The notes: a model not told the origin generated them from the letters alone. A stretch of DNA of 64,000 nt from JAGOMW01 sp964644075 (GCA_964644075.1 CAZXUQ010000001.1:124001-188000); one strand, 5' to 3'; shown: positions 39,349-50,574, counted from the stretch's first letter. Program-made: numbers and translations.

Positions 39349-40566
39349 ATGAAGTTCTCTGTTTTTTATAAATTCGCGGAAAATCCGAGTGGTATCAGAC
39401 AATCAGCTGGCGATATCGCTGGTAATACTGTCGATGAGCTGGGCAGACTCAAGAAAGAGCTCGCAACACTCCTCACCCAAAAAAAAGAACCAGATAATAA
39501 AGAAATACAGGATATAAAAAGACGCATAGCTCGTCTTGAGAGATTTGATAAAGTAAAAGAGAGCGTTACTGGTGATAATGCCGTCGCGATAGAAAAAATC
39601 CTCAAAGGAAAAACAAGTGAGAACTATCTCTCATCAGATCTCCTCTCTCTCAAGAAGCGAGGTATCGATATCACAGGACTCGTCCTCGTTGCTCGGGATA
39701 GGATCGAATGAGAAGTATCAAGCACATCTCTCAAGGAAAAAGAGTCCTATACAGTAAACTTCGGGAAAAATACTCATCTCAACGCTCAGATAGGAGCATG
39801 AGATATCCTCCCTCCCGATATCATACAAATAACTATCAATGGGAAAACAGGAAAAAGAAAGGAGTCTCCTCGTCCAGGGTATTATGATGCTACGACTGGG
39901 AAATATTTACCAATTTTTGACGGAGATACTATCGAGATCGTATCACGATGAAAAATATCTGATGAAAATCGAGAGATCGCTCGGAAAGCGAGCGAAGAAA
40001 GGTGGGCTCATATGAGAGCAAGCGATATGTTAGACTATAATGATAAAGCCCCTCTCACTGATCTAGAAGAAGATAAATCCTTATTTTCTGAGGTTGCACG
40101 GGTGGCAAAGGAACGTGGTGTAAAAAAACTTGAAAGCCTCTATGCAGGAGGAGAAAAGGCAAAGTTTGCAGTAAATTCATTTATGAGCTTTGGTTGGACC
40201 AAAGAACAATCTATAGGAATAGTTGCTAATCTGATCGGTGAAAGCAATCTCAGCCATACTGTCGATACAGGCGATGGTGGTCGAGCTTACGGTATAGCCC
40301 AGTGGCACCCTGACAGACAGAGAAACTTTGCAAAAGTCTTTTGAAAAAGCATACAATGATCGACTCTCGAAGAACAACTTTCATTTGTTGATTGGGAATT
40401 AAGAAATACCGAAAGAAATGCATGAGAAATGCTAAAAAATAGCTCATCTATAGCATCTGCTACAGAGGTAATTACACACTACTATGAAAGGCCTTTTGAT
40501 AAACATGGCGATACCAAAAAACGTCAACAAATAGCAAGCCAAATTGAGGCAAAGATTACAGCCTAA
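39349..40566 (+). CDS. Protein with phage-tail-lysozyme-like domain
   Basis: A 405-aa protein with no obvious signal peptide. An N-terminal helical and coiled part (about 20-90) and a middle beta-rich region with PRPGYYDATTGKYLPIFDGD precede the C-terminal lysozyme-like domain (about 265-405). In the latter SFGWTKEQSIGIVANLIGES has the catalytic Glu in place, then GRAYGIAQWHPDR and a helical tail. This fits the phage_tail lysozyme family that cuts peptidoglycan. The terminator after it lies inside the opposing exonuclease gene. Confidence 0.75.
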
Positions 40567-41726
40567 AATAATCTCCCCTGCCCCTCGAGACTCTCTCCGA
40601 GGGGATTTTTTATGCGAAGGAGTTTTTTGATATCTTCTTTGAGATCATATCAGAGAACCTCGATATCATTCGCTGCGAGGATGAAGTCGATAAAACTCGT
40701 AACATCGACACGCCGAGCATCGAGCGTGAAAATATAGTCTCATACTCATATACCGATGATACTCTCAGGAGTAACTGTTATACTGCAGCGTCGTGATTTC
40801 TCGATGTTCTCGATCACTCATGTGAGCTCTCAGATGGTAGTGATTTCTTTTTTTGTACGAGAGATATCGAGTTTTTTTTCTTCCCGAGCACTGGCTGGGA
40901 TGAGAGATTTGAACTCATAGGACTTGAGGAGGTCGACATATTCGCCTCGCTCAAGCGTCTCGCGAAATGGCGAGAAAGCGAAATCCTCGATCTCGAGGTC
41001 TGTGACGATAGTAGCCAGTTTTTTCGAGAGGAATGCATTTTCTCGTTGTTCATGAAGCGTCGCTTGCATTTTTTCTGTGAGATCACTTATATTTTCATAT
41101 ATACCCTCGAGGGTATTATATTTTTCGAGGAGATCGACTGCCTTCTTGGGACCAAATCCTGAAATCCCCGGGATATTATCTGAAGCATCTCCTACAATCG
41201 CGAGATAGTCTCGAACCTGATGTACTGGCACTCAGAACTTTTCCTTCACATCGACTTCTCGCATGAATTTTCGCTTCATCGCGTCATAGATGTGCACCTT
41301 CCCATCTCGGACGAACTGACAGAGATCCTTATCTGATGAGATGATGACGACTTGGTATTCATCGCTCTCATGGTCATGTACGAGTGATCCGATGATATCG
41401 TCCGCCTCATATCCCTCTCGTGCGAGGACAGTGATACCGAGAGTCGAAAAAAGTGAAAAAACTCCATCGATCTGTGATCTGAGGTTATCTGGCATACGAT
41501 CACGTTGGGCTTTGTATTCACTATATTCCTTTGCACGGAAACTTTCCCCGACATCAGTCGCGACGACCATGGCGGCCTCAGGATTTTCATCTGCGAGAGC
41601 TTTGAGGAATTTCGCTACACCAAATATCGCATTTACTGGCTTCCCTTCTCGAGTATTTATCTCGGGAATAGCATAGAACATACGATAGATGAGGTTGTAG
41701 GCGTCTATGACGAAGAGTGTTTTCAT
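40563..41726 (-). CDS. 5'-3' exonuclease with a degenerate 3'-5' exonuclease-like tail
   Basis: A 387-aa protein. Residues 1-290 form a FEN/PolA-type 5'-3' exonuclease: LFVIDAYNLIYRMFYAIP, GYEADDIIGSLV, VIISSDKDLCQ and DASDNIPGISGFGPKKA with the helix-hairpin-helix. The last 90 residues resemble the start of the PolA 3'-5' exonuclease domain (YIFTLDARRVDV, VLGYDLKEDIKKLLR) but lack the D-x-E acids and the polymerase domain. The stop overlaps the stop of the lysozyme-like gene, and that gene's terminator forms its last codons. Confidence 0.85.
40581..40611 (+). terminator. Rho-independent terminator inside the opposing coding region
   Basis: Stem CCCCTCG/CGAGGGG with a 10-nt loop, then ATTTTTT. 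It follows the lysozyme-like gene by 15 bp and also encodes residues near the C-terminus of the exonuclease on the other strand. Confidence 0.85.
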
Positions 41727-41727
41727 G

Positions 41728-42288
41728 CTATATATTTGCGAGAAATGGAGTAATCTTCGCTATTCTATTGATCATCCATTTTTCTCCAAGAGTTTGTTCA
41801 AGTGTATCGATATCAAACCAACGAATATCATCTACCTCTGATTCTTGTCGGAGAAATGGAGTATCTCACGGTATATGAGCAAGGTACATGATATCATAGT
41901 GCCTATGTTCCGCGGTATCTCGATAAGGTGGTATCGTATGCACATCGACACAAAATATCCCTGGATACACTACTGGTTCCAGAGTAATACCCGACTCCTC
42001 ATGAAACTCGCGGATAGCAACTCATAGAGTATCTGTTTCTCCGTCACAATGTCCACCAAACTGGACCCACATTTGGAGTTTCTTGTGGAACATGAGGAGG
42101 ACTTTTGTTCTCTCTGTATTGATGATGAGGAGAGATGCTGTGATATGTCAGAGAGTATTATTTTTTACGAAAGCAAACTCTCAGTGTTGTCTGAGCCACC
42201 TCGCAGTGAGCTCACAGGGTGATTGCTCTGCTGGATAGTCCTGAGAGTGCTTTTCGAGAGATGAGATGAGGTGATCGAAGGGTAGCAT
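41728..42288 (-). CDS. NUDIX hydrolase
   Basis: A 186-aa protein. The Nudix box GGHCDGETDTLGVAIREFHEESGI is complete (G-x5-E-x7-R-E-x2-E-E-x-G). It is preceded by a strand region ending KLQMWVQFGG in which Q-W is typical of ADP-sugar or isopentenyl-type hydrolases. An N-terminal helical extension of about 50 residues is present. Substrate unknown. Its stop is 1 bp before the start of the exonuclease gene, so both are in one transcript. Confidence 0.9.
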
Positions 42289-42341
42289 TATTTGGAGTAT
42301 GTTAAATTTTATGATAGTATACGTATAGATAAATTTTTTCA

Positions 42342-42998
42342 ATGAATACTTTAGCTCTTAACACTCCCCCATCCCCCGAAATAGTAAAAAATGGATGAGA
42401 ACTTATAACAAGGGCTTTTCAAGATGATGCAGTGATACGCTATCTAAATTTTCCAAAACTCCTCAAAGATTACGTGGAAAGAAAGTTTTTTGAATGAGAG
42501 ATAGCTCGATCCCATACTTTTACTGAAAACAGTGCTGAAGAAATGGGATGAATAGTCATATACACCATAAAGGAATCGACTAATAAAGGTTCTATAGAAT
42601 CATGAGAAAATATGCTCGAAAGGTTTCTCAATCTTGCAACGAAGTGAAGATACAGAAATATAGTATCTTTCTTCCAATTCATGGATGAGGTAGAACAAAG
42701 GGAAATGCCAGAAAGACACATTAATATATCACATTTAGCCGTAAAGGCAGATCAAAAATGAAAGTGAATAGCAAAAAGGCTCCTAGAAAAAGTAGTAGCA
42801 GAATGAGAACAAAATAACTGCCCCGTATACCTCTATACGATAGATCCTCAGAATGTTCGCTTCTATGAGAAAATGTGATTTACCCAACTGGGCTCTGGAG
42901 TACACCCAGAAACTGGTATCAAATATTGGACATTCACAAGAAAAAGTAGTGCTCAGGTAAAAGCCACTAAGAACCAAGTAGAAGCAGTTATAGGGTAG
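42342..42998 (+). CDS. GNAT family N-acetyltransferase
   Basis: A 218-aa protein with the CoA-binding loop KADQKGKGIAKRLLEKVV and the C-terminal motif LYTIDPQNVRFYEKMGF. UGA glycines occur inside the loop (KGKG). It is unrelated in its N-terminal half to the two GNATs at 12-13 kb. The last 11 bp overlap the opposing tmk gene. The substrate is unknown. The region is slightly more AT-rich than its neighbours. Confidence 0.85.
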
Positions 42999-43602
42999 AA
43001 ATCATTCGAATGATTTTTTCAAACACCTCCTCTTCATCTCCATTTGCATCTACTTTTATCCACCTCGGCTCTATGTCTTTCCACTGTGATATTTTCTGGT
43101 ATCATCGGATGATTTTCTTATAAAATTCTTTTCCTTCTCGTTCGAATTTGTCCCCTCATCCGTCAAATGTCCGAGAAAGTGCGAGATCGATATCGACATC
43201 GAGGTAGAAAATCATATCTGGCATGAGGTCTCAGACTGCAGTTGTATTGACCGAGAGGACTGTATCGATCCCAAGCCCTTGTGCCTCTCACTGGATCGCA
43301 CACGATGAGAGAAATGACCGATCAGAAATGACGATATCTCCTCGTGCAAGCGCTGGGCGGACAACTGTCTCGAGCGTCTGAGCTCGGGCTGCTGCATAGA
43401 GATAGGCATTGGTCAGGGGATGCATCTCTTCAGTCTCCCAGGTTTTTCCCTGAGCGAGGTAGCGGATATCCTCAGCAATCGGCGTCGAGCCAGGTTCACG
43501 GACATGAGCGACAGATTTTCACTGTCCACGAAAGTAATCCACGAGTTGTTTGACTTGTGTGGTCTTTCCTGATCCGACTATGCCTTCGAAAACAATATAC
43601 AA
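42988..43602 (-). CDS. tmk: Thymidylate kinase
   Basis: Phosphorylates dTMP to dTDP. The P-loop reads EGIVGSGKTTQ, DRSFLSSCAIQ carries the DR-x motif, YLDVDIDLALSRT follows, and the C-terminal part is IKVDANGDEEEVFEKI. Length 204 aa. No ATG lies in frame upstream of MYIVFEG; TTG at 43602 is the best start, an unusual codon here. Together with thyA, dcd and NUDIX genes nearby it makes a small pyrimidine cluster. Confidence 0.92.
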
Positions 43603-43605
43603 AGT

Positions 43606-44042
43606 AATGAAAAGTTGAAAATTAAGAGTTAAGAGTATTTTTCTCTTTGGAGGTTGTGATAATACTTGCAAGTATCTTTAATATCTCAACAACATCAATT
43701 TCAAGAGAATTATGCTGTTCGTGTGAAATATATCATCACCTCAAGAGAAGTTCAAGCCAATATTTTGTTTCTCTTGCTTCCCTATAAGAGATACTCATTT
43801 TCTGGATAAACTCCTTTTTTGAAATACCTCCATTTGCTTCTTCTACATTTGCACCTATAGATGTCCCACTTCGCATAATTTGGTCAGCAAGTATGTATTC
43901 CTTCTTTTCCGACTTTAAAAATTGTGCCAGTTTTATAATTCTGACTGCGAATTCAACTGATTTATCACGAATAGGGCTTTTAGATTTTTCCATAAATATA
44001 TTCCATATGTACTTTTCACTTTTAATTCCTCACTCTTAACTC
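43606..44042. repeat. Inverted flanks of the four-helix-bundle gene
   Basis: The sequences AGAGTTAAGAG at about 43626-43636 and its reverse complement CTCTTAACTCT at about 44033-44043 flank the gene, together with AAAAGT and AATTAA words on both sides. The left copy overlaps the gene's own stop codon and the right copy overlaps the stop of thyA. This suggests that the gene was acquired as a unit just after thyA. Confidence 0.5.
43622..43993 (-). CDS. Four-helix-bundle protein (S23/IVS type)
   Basis: A 123-aa helical protein. It shows the signature of the family: RDKSVEFAVRIIKLAQFL, LADQIMRSGTSIGANVEEAN and FIQKMSISYREARETKYWL. Homologues occur in 23S rRNA intervening sequences and as stand-alone genes and as accessory proteins of diversity-generating retroelements. 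No reverse transcriptase or template repeat is seen here. The C-terminal codons come from the left flank repeat. Function unknown. Confidence 0.9.
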
Positions 44043-45001
44043 TCTTTATCCCTGCCTACCATCCCCCCTACCACCGCCATTTTTGCCTTGATCGGAGCAT
44101 CTGCCTCATATCCTTCGAGGATGATATGATGAAAATCAAGATCATCGATCGATTTGAGTGATGGATCGATCGTCACTCGAGGAAGTGGATGTGGTGTACG
44201 AGCCATTTGTTCCTTCATCTGTTCGATATGGTTCTCATAGATATGCACGTCACCAAATGTATGGACGAAGCCTCCTGCCTCGACCCCGAGAAGGTGTGCG
44301 AGGATATGGACGAGGAGTGAATACGATGCGATATTGAATGGTACGCCGAGAAAGAGGTCTGCAGAACGCTGATAGAGCTGACCATAGAGTTTCCCATCCT
44401 TGATCGAATACTGAGAAAATCCATGACAGATCGGATAGCGAGACGCCTCATCTGGGAGTGCCATCGAGTAGAGATACTCTGGGTTCCATGCCGTGAGACA
44501 ACAGTTGCGTGCATAGGGATCTTCTTTTAACTCTTTTAAAATCCATGCAATCTGGTCGATCGTACGACCAGGAGTTTTGGTCGGCCATCGTCTCCAGAGT
44601 TCTCAGTAGATCTTCGGGAGTTCTCCGTGCACTTTCGCGAATTCCTCATCTTCGAGGATTTTCGCGATGAACTCATCTTTCGTCATCTCAGGCTCGAGTC
44701 CTTTTTTTACTTTATTATTGTAGATATAATAGGGATAATCATCCCAGATATGGACATTATTTTGGACTAGAAAACGGATGTTTGAGTCACCTCGGAGAAA
44801 CCAGAGAAGCTCCGTGACGACTCATTTCCAGTAGACTTTTTTGGTCGTGAGGAGCGGGAAACCATCAGTGAAGTCAAATCGAAACTGTCGACCAAAAAAA
44901 CTATAGGTGACATCACCACTTCCGAGGTCTTTATTGTAAATGCCATTTTCGATAAGATCACGACCGAGATCGAGATACTGTTGTTCTGGGTGGAGAGACA
45001 T
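44036..45001 (-). CDS. thyA: Thymidylate synthase ThyA
   Basis: Makes dTMP from dUMP with methylene-tetrahydrofolate. Seen are YLDLGRDLIENG, RDLGTGD-like and FPLLTTKK, the catalytic Cys in YPICHGFSQYS, QLYQRSADLFLGVPFNIASY and FGDVHIYENH. Length is 321 aa. Between MALPD and the catalytic PICHG a few residues (EASRY) are extra compared with the common LPPCH. The C-terminus is extended past the usual A-V. The stop codon lies in the flank repeat of the next gene. Confidence 0.93.
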
Positions 45002-45012
45002 GGGGAGAAGTA

Positions 45013-45783
45013 TTATGAAACGAGAGAATTATACCCAAGATAGACGAAATACAAGGCAAAAAAGAAAATTGTCGATAAGAGAACTTTCTCTAAACGTATG
45101 TTGCCAAGGGAGATCATATGTTTTGTCCCGAGGTATCATCCGATAAACATACCGAGAGCAAGTGCTCAGGCCCAGACATAGTTATACATACCACCGATGA
45201 GGATACCGAGAAATGTCCCGATAAACCAGAAAATCGCGAGGACACTGGCTATTCATTTTGACTCGATAGGAGTCAGTCTCAGGATCAGAGTATTGGAAAA
45301 GTAGTACCACACTCCTGATCCTGCTGGAAACATATTTCCGAGGATCGAGAGGAGGAAATAAACAGAGTATCCTATATATTCTCGCGAGCGAGAGATCGTC
45401 CTTTTTTGGTTATTTTTTTCTTTTTTTAGATAGGAAATTGCTGTCAGGACTATCATACTCATCCCGCAGCCGAAATACATAATCGTATCAGAAAGAGTCG
45501 TGATAATATAAGAACCAAGGAGACTACCCGACATCAGCGCTAAACCTCATCCGATGACATACTCACGTCTGATATGTCATCATTTGTGAAAATGGTAGAG
45601 TCATCCGAGCGTATCTCCGATCTTTCCGAGTTTGAACGTAATACCTGCCATCTGTGGTGGTATACCCGTGAGAACCATGAGTGCTATACTGATAGCACTC
45701 ACTCATCACGACGAAAAACTCCCGAAATACGCCGAAAAAAGTCAGATAAGGAAGATCAAAAATGTAAGGAGTTCTTGGGACAT
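45013..45783 (-). CDS. TauE/SafE (TSUP) family membrane protein
   Basis: A 256-aa polytopic protein with about eight helices. Two half repeats are visible: the N-terminal one with GGLYHFHKGG-like loop after a helix ending KLGKIGDTLG and the C-terminal one with GMFIGGYLGTKH. These are consistent with the sulfite/taurine exporter family (DUF81), which contains G-G-x-x-x-P motifs that are only partly kept here. It starts 3 bp after the stop of the deoxyribosyltransferase-like gene. The transported substrate is unknown. Confidence 0.65.
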
Positions 45784-45785
45784 AG

Positions 45786-46142
45786 CTATCGAGTGAGAAA
45801 CGAGTGTATTTTCTCTATCATATCTTCACTATTCTCATATTCGAGAAAATCAGTCGTGACATAAGAAAGACTGGAAGCGATTTTCGATCCTTTTTTTGAT
45901 ATACAGAGGATTTTTTTACCATAGGCACTGGCAAGACCGATTTCTATACCGAGTCCCGTCGCAGAGTAGGTTACCTCTGTTATGAAGAGATCGACTGTTT
46001 TAAGTGACTCTCGAGAATCAATAGCTTCCCCATCATGAGGAAATATAAAGGTATGTTCAGAGAAAAATGATGACTTTTTTATGGGTTCATAGAGTTCCTT
46101 CTCATATTTACTCCTTCGAGAATGTCAGATTTGGATAATCAT
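45786..46142 (-). CDS. Nucleoside 2-deoxyribosyltransferase-like protein
   Basis: A 118-aa protein. DLFITEVTYSATGLGIEIGLA followed by AYGKKILCIS matches the core of the nucleoside 2-deoxyribosyltransferase/DNPH1 (Rcl) superfamily: E-x-x-Y-x-x-T-G-x-G-x-E-x-G, with catalytic Glu. PHDGEAIDSRES fits the preceding Asp-containing loop. A role in nucleotide salvage or clean-up agrees with the dcd, thyA, tmk and NUDIX genes nearby. It is co-transcribed with the CYTH gene. Confidence 0.7.
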
Positions 46143-46143
46143 A

Positions 46144-46824
46144 CTATTCGAGGGTAAATACCTTCTCCGTCCCATAGTAGTCTTTCCAATTTTTATTATA
46201 ATAATCGAACATCCGAGCGAGTCTCTCCTGATCGAGTTCGGCGTATCCGAGAGAGCTGATCAGAGTAAGGAGTTCTGTGCGAGTCGAGTCGACGAGTGAG
46301 GCATCATCGATTACCCGCTCGAACTCAGCGAGATAACCATATCAGGCATTCTTATCGAGACAAAGGACTGTATTTGGCATGATTTCATAGCTGTCTCGAG
46401 CACGAGACCACTTCGCCTGATGGTGAAATCCTGCCTCGAGGACGAGAGCATCCATCTCTTCGAGAGTCATAGGCGCCAAGTCAACTTCCCACTCTATGCG
46501 AGCCGTACCATTCGAGCTCGTCTCATCGTTGACGGTCGCTTTTACGACGATGATCGTCTGCGTAGGAGTACCACGAGTACGTACAGAGAAAGACTTTGCT
46601 TCCTGTGTGAGTTTATGAAGTGAGGTTGCTTGTTCATCTGATATGTACTCACGGAAGATTCCGAGGAGGTGCTTCAGATTTCCTCACTCGAAATAGTGAT
46701 TTTTCTGGCTCTCAGAGTACATATGATGCATTCATGGGAACGATTCACGTACTTTTTGCATGAATTGATCTTTTTTCTCCTCTTCTCCGAGGAGCACCTT
46801 GATTTCGATTTCGTAGTTGTGCAT
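46144..46824 (-). CDS. CYTH domain protein (adenylate cyclase IV/ThTPase-like)
   Basis: A 226-aa protein. The N-terminal strand YEIEIKVLLGEEE is the E-x-E-x-K signature of triphosphate-tunnel enzymes. Further basic and acidic strands follow: FSVRTRGTPTQTIIVVKATV, RIEWEVDL, and LCLDKNAWYG with EFERVIDD. The alternating charges fit the tunnel. Possible activities are inorganic triphosphatase, thiamine triphosphatase or cyclase. It starts 3 bp after the dcd stop. Confidence 0.85.
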
Positions 46825-46826
46825 GA

Positions 46827-47372
46827 TTAATCCTTATGAACGTAACTAACCATATTGGCTTCGCCTTCACCATATCGACCCACTTTTCGATAGTCTTTTT
46901 CTGGAGGAGTCGTCATCTCTGCGAAGAGAAGCTGCGCGATCTCCATACCAGGACGGAGGATGATCGGGATCGAGTTCATATTCGCGAGCTCGAAAGTGAT
47001 ATTGAGATAGTGGCCGGGATTGATGAGGCCTGCAGTATTATGCACGATGAGTCCGAGACGAGCCAGAGATGACTTCCCTGAGAGCTGGATGAGATATTTC
47101 TCAGAACCAAATTTCTCGACGCTCGTACCGAGGACAGTTACTCCTGGACGGAGGACAAATCCTTCTTCTCCTGTGACCATGATTTCCTCATAACTTGGGA
47201 GGATTTTATTGACTGGATCGATCGCATTGACTGAGTAGTCTTTCACGATCAGAAATTTGGACCCGAGACGGATATCATAGCTCGCAGGCTGGAGACGAGC
47301 ACTGTCAAAATCAGAGATACTAATATCACCAGAGTCTATACTCGCCTTGATGTCTTTATCAGAGAGATACAT
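46827..47372 (-). CDS. dcd: dCTP deaminase
   Basis: Deaminates dCTP to dUTP, feeding thymidylate synthesis. Seen are LQPASYDIRLGSKF, FVLRPGVTVLGTS, LSGKSSLARLGLIVHNTAG with the catalytic Glu region replaced near I-N-P-G-H, and FELANMNSIPIILRPGMEIAQL. 181 aa. No UGA codons. It begins the leftward pyrimidine block dcd-CYTH-deoxyribosyltransferase-TauE-thyA. Confidence 0.93.
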   Translation of the reverse strand: MYLSDKDIKASIDSGDISISDFDSARLQPASYDIRLGSKFLIVKDYSVNAIDPVNKILPSYEEIMVTGEEGFVLRPGVTVLGTSVEKFGSEKYLIQLSGKSSLARLGLIVHNTAGLINPGHYLNITFELANMNSIPIILRPGMEIAQLLFAEMTTPPEKDYRKVGRYGEGEANMVSYVHKD

Positions 47373-47398
47373 ATGAGCATATAATACAGATTTTTCTC

Positions 47399-49684
47399 TT
47401 ATTTCAAAGTCTTTATATTCTCGATTTTTACCCCCTGGAGATAATACGCTATGATTTCATCATATTTTTTCCCGATACTCGCAGCATAGGTCGCACCGAT
47501 ACCAGAAATCCCGACACCATGACCAGAGCGAGCATGTCAGACTCAGGCAGGATCATCGACAGACTGAAGGTATGGGATATCTATACAGGATTTTCCTCCG
47601 TTGGACTGACAGTACTCGAAATATGATCGAGTTTTCCCATCTGATGAGGAGAAATACCATGATTTTATGAGTTTTCCCTGATACGTGATGACCCGTCATC
47701 GTGTCGCATCGACTAGTCATGCAACAATCGGAGATCTCATCTCATAACTATATCCAAGGTATTTCTGAAATTCATCAGGATTATCTGAGCCATCATAGAG
47801 AGATGTACTGTATTTCCTATTTTTCGGATCGATGTAGTAGTACGCATAGCTACGAGCTCACACGATAATAGTTTTTATTTTTTCTGGAAGATCACTATTT
47901 GATACCTCACCGAGTCACTTGAGATAATCTTCTATCGGCAGTTCATTGACAAGGAGAAGCTTACCATTGATATTACGGACGACTATTTTTGTGCGGAAAA
48001 GATTATCATTATATTTTCCCTGATTGTCCCATGCAGGTCGTCTATCCCACGAAGATATCTCTATGAGCTCACTCTGAACTGAGAGAGTATTTCCAGTATA
48101 GCTTTTATTTCAAATTTTTATCGTTATTTTATTATTTCATACTTTTCATACTGATAAGATTTCTCCATTTTTTGTAGGTATTCTTTTGCTATCGAGGATG
48201 AGGCGTGTAGGTTTCTGAGAAATTGTTTTGAGATCGACCGTGTCCTTTTCTGGATAGGAGAGTCGTATCTTTATAGGCTTTCCTCAGGAACTCTTTATAT
48301 TCTGAGAAGATACTATAGGATTTGTACGAGGATTAGATTTACCTGATAAGACTATATAATTAATAGCATCCTCAGGAGGTACCGGATCTATAGTTCACTT
48401 TTCTTGGTTATAGAGAGGTATGACATTTCATACTCTCGATGCCACGGTATTTCTTATTTCTGGGATGAGTGCATAGAGATTATTTCATGGACAGCTAGTA
48501 TTTCAGAAATCCCTATGTCAAGCAAGACGGTTTTTCGTAACTGGTCTCCAGGTACAGTCAGATCCACCGCATGGATAGGCACCTGTGACGTTTTCTCTCA
48601 CATCGATACCATATTTTTTTGCCACCATTGTGACCGCTTCTATGAGTCCGGCTTTTTGATCTCTATTGAGAGTAAGGTCATTGTAGTTACCGATGACAGA
48701 AATACCGACAGATCCATAGTTATTCCCATAGACATGAGCTCACTCGACATAGTCACCTCCTGCTCGCCCCTCATAGATCTTCCCTCGCTGACCGATGACA
48801 TAGTGGTATCCGATATCGCCCCATCATTTTGTACGAGCATGGTAGGCATAGATAGCTCGCAGAAGTGTCTCATCATCAGCATTTTTATCGAGAGACTCAG
48901 CGGTATGATGTATAATGATACGATTTACTTTTTTCGTCTTTTGTATCGGCCAGATGAGCTTATTATCGCCTTCATACCGTTTTCGTGATACGGTCGTGGT
49001 TGCGTCGGGGTCAAGTGAGAGGATTTCATTCATTTCTCGGGTAGATTGTTCACTTTTTGCTTTTTCTTCTGGTGTTATCTCGATGACCTTCGGAGTCTCT
49101 CACCGCTCATGCCACTCAGTGATACGACGAGCCTGGTCAGCGACTGTCACATAGCGGAGAGTCTCATCGACTCACCACTCCTTTCGACTCACGACAGGAC
49201 TGGCCGCCATAGCAAATCCTCCTGGAGAAAACACGACTTTTGTACTCGTACTATCATGCCGAGCGGTGATGAGTTCAAAATCATTTGGAAGAGATGATCC
49301 TCGTATGCGGAGGATGATATCATCACGTGCTCGGGTAACAAGAGGAAAAGTCGCAATATTTTGCCCAGGATCTTCGAGATCGAGTGTCCGAGAGTAGACT
49401 TCATCACCGATAATCCAGTCGACAGAGAGATCAGACGGAGGGATATTTTGTTGGTATTCTCAGAATATGAGCGTAAATGTGGTACGTGGGGAGTCGAACT
49501 GGAGATGTGTCTCAAAAGTTTGGACACCATCAGTATTTTCTCTCGTATCTATCTTGATTTTTTCTCGAAATTCGCGATAATCATAAATATCTTGTCGTGC
49601 AAAACTGTACCCAAGTGGCCAAAAAATCCCAAAAAGAAAGGAAGTTATAAGAAAAGATGAGAAAATTGAACGGATTTTTTGCAT
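47399..49684 (-). CDS. PGRP-type amidase fused to a SpoIID/LytB domain
   Basis: A 761-aa secreted protein. The signal region is MQKIRSIFSSFLITSFLFGI, followed by a beta-rich domain (40-170). The PGRP/amidase_2 domain (about 235-400) has IIIHHTAESLDK, YHYVIGQRGKIYEGRAG, HVYGNNYGSVGISVIGNY and GHRDFGNTSCPG, with zinc ligands H, H and C. A linker region (about 410-590) leads to the SpoIID domain (about 590-760) with YLKGLGEVSNSDLP, KTIIVGARSYAYYY and SGHGVGISGIGA. It would act on septal peptidoglycan: SpoIID makes denuded glycans or cleaves them while the amidase removes peptides. Confidence 0.9.
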
Positions 49685-49734
49685 TTTTTAGAGGAAAAGG
49701 GTACAATCTCTATACCTTAACGTGCCAAGAGCAT

Positions 49735-50574
49735 ATGCGAATATCACCTGAAATCAAGGAATTCACGAAAAATACACTTATTCTGACGCTTTTTTTCACG
49801 CTTGTTCTCCATCTTTCATGGGGATATGTCCGTCCATATCTCGGACTCTGAGCAAACGCAGGGAATGATGCAAATTTCCAAGTACAAAATATCACATACC
49901 TGGGGAATATCGCGACAGCTACGTCGATCAATATCGGCCAAGGAAATAACTGAACCAATTGAAGTAAAAAAAGTCTTTCAAACGATATGATTTCTATCAG
50001 TGAAGTCCTCGCAAACCCAAAAGATGGGACATCACAACTCATAGGATCTAACATGGTTGCTATAGATCAGTATATCGAACTCCTCCGTACAGATATTATC
50101 TCTCTTCTCGATAATAGTGGAGATCGTGGTACTGCTCTCGATGAACATATTGACCTCCTAAAATCCGCATATACAGAGACCTCTGAGCGTCTCCTCCTCA
50201 TCGATGAGCAAACACGAGATCTCTCAAGTCGTATAGAAGCTGATGGTGCAACTATGACTGCGAGCAAACAAAAGATGGAAGAAAAATATCAGAACAAAGA
50301 TCCGAAAGATATCGACAAAATCATCGATGACTTTTCGAAAGCAAAAGAAGATGAGAGTCGTGCTCGTGCATATATGGTCTATCTCGAGCGATTTCGCTCT
50401 GGATATATCGTCCTCCAAACACAAAACAAAAAACTCCTCGATACTCTCATCAATAATCGTGAAGCTCTCATAAAGCGAGCCACTGTGGTCATCCCAGATA
50501 CAGGATCCGATCTCCTCAAAAAACTCAACCTTATCCAGACTGAAGAAGCATTTAAAGAAACTCAAAAGAAATAA
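49735..50574 (+). CDS. Membrane-anchored coiled-coil hypothetical protein
   Basis: A 279-aa protein with one N-terminal membrane helix (LILTLFFTLVLHLSWGYV). An Asn/Gly-rich stretch (ANAGNDANFQVQN and IGQGNNG) follows, then long charged helices (about 110-270) with heptad-like spacing. No family is recognised. It lies 5 bp upstream of a large polytopic membrane protein and is probably its partner, for instance as a stalk or linker. Confidence 0.6.
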
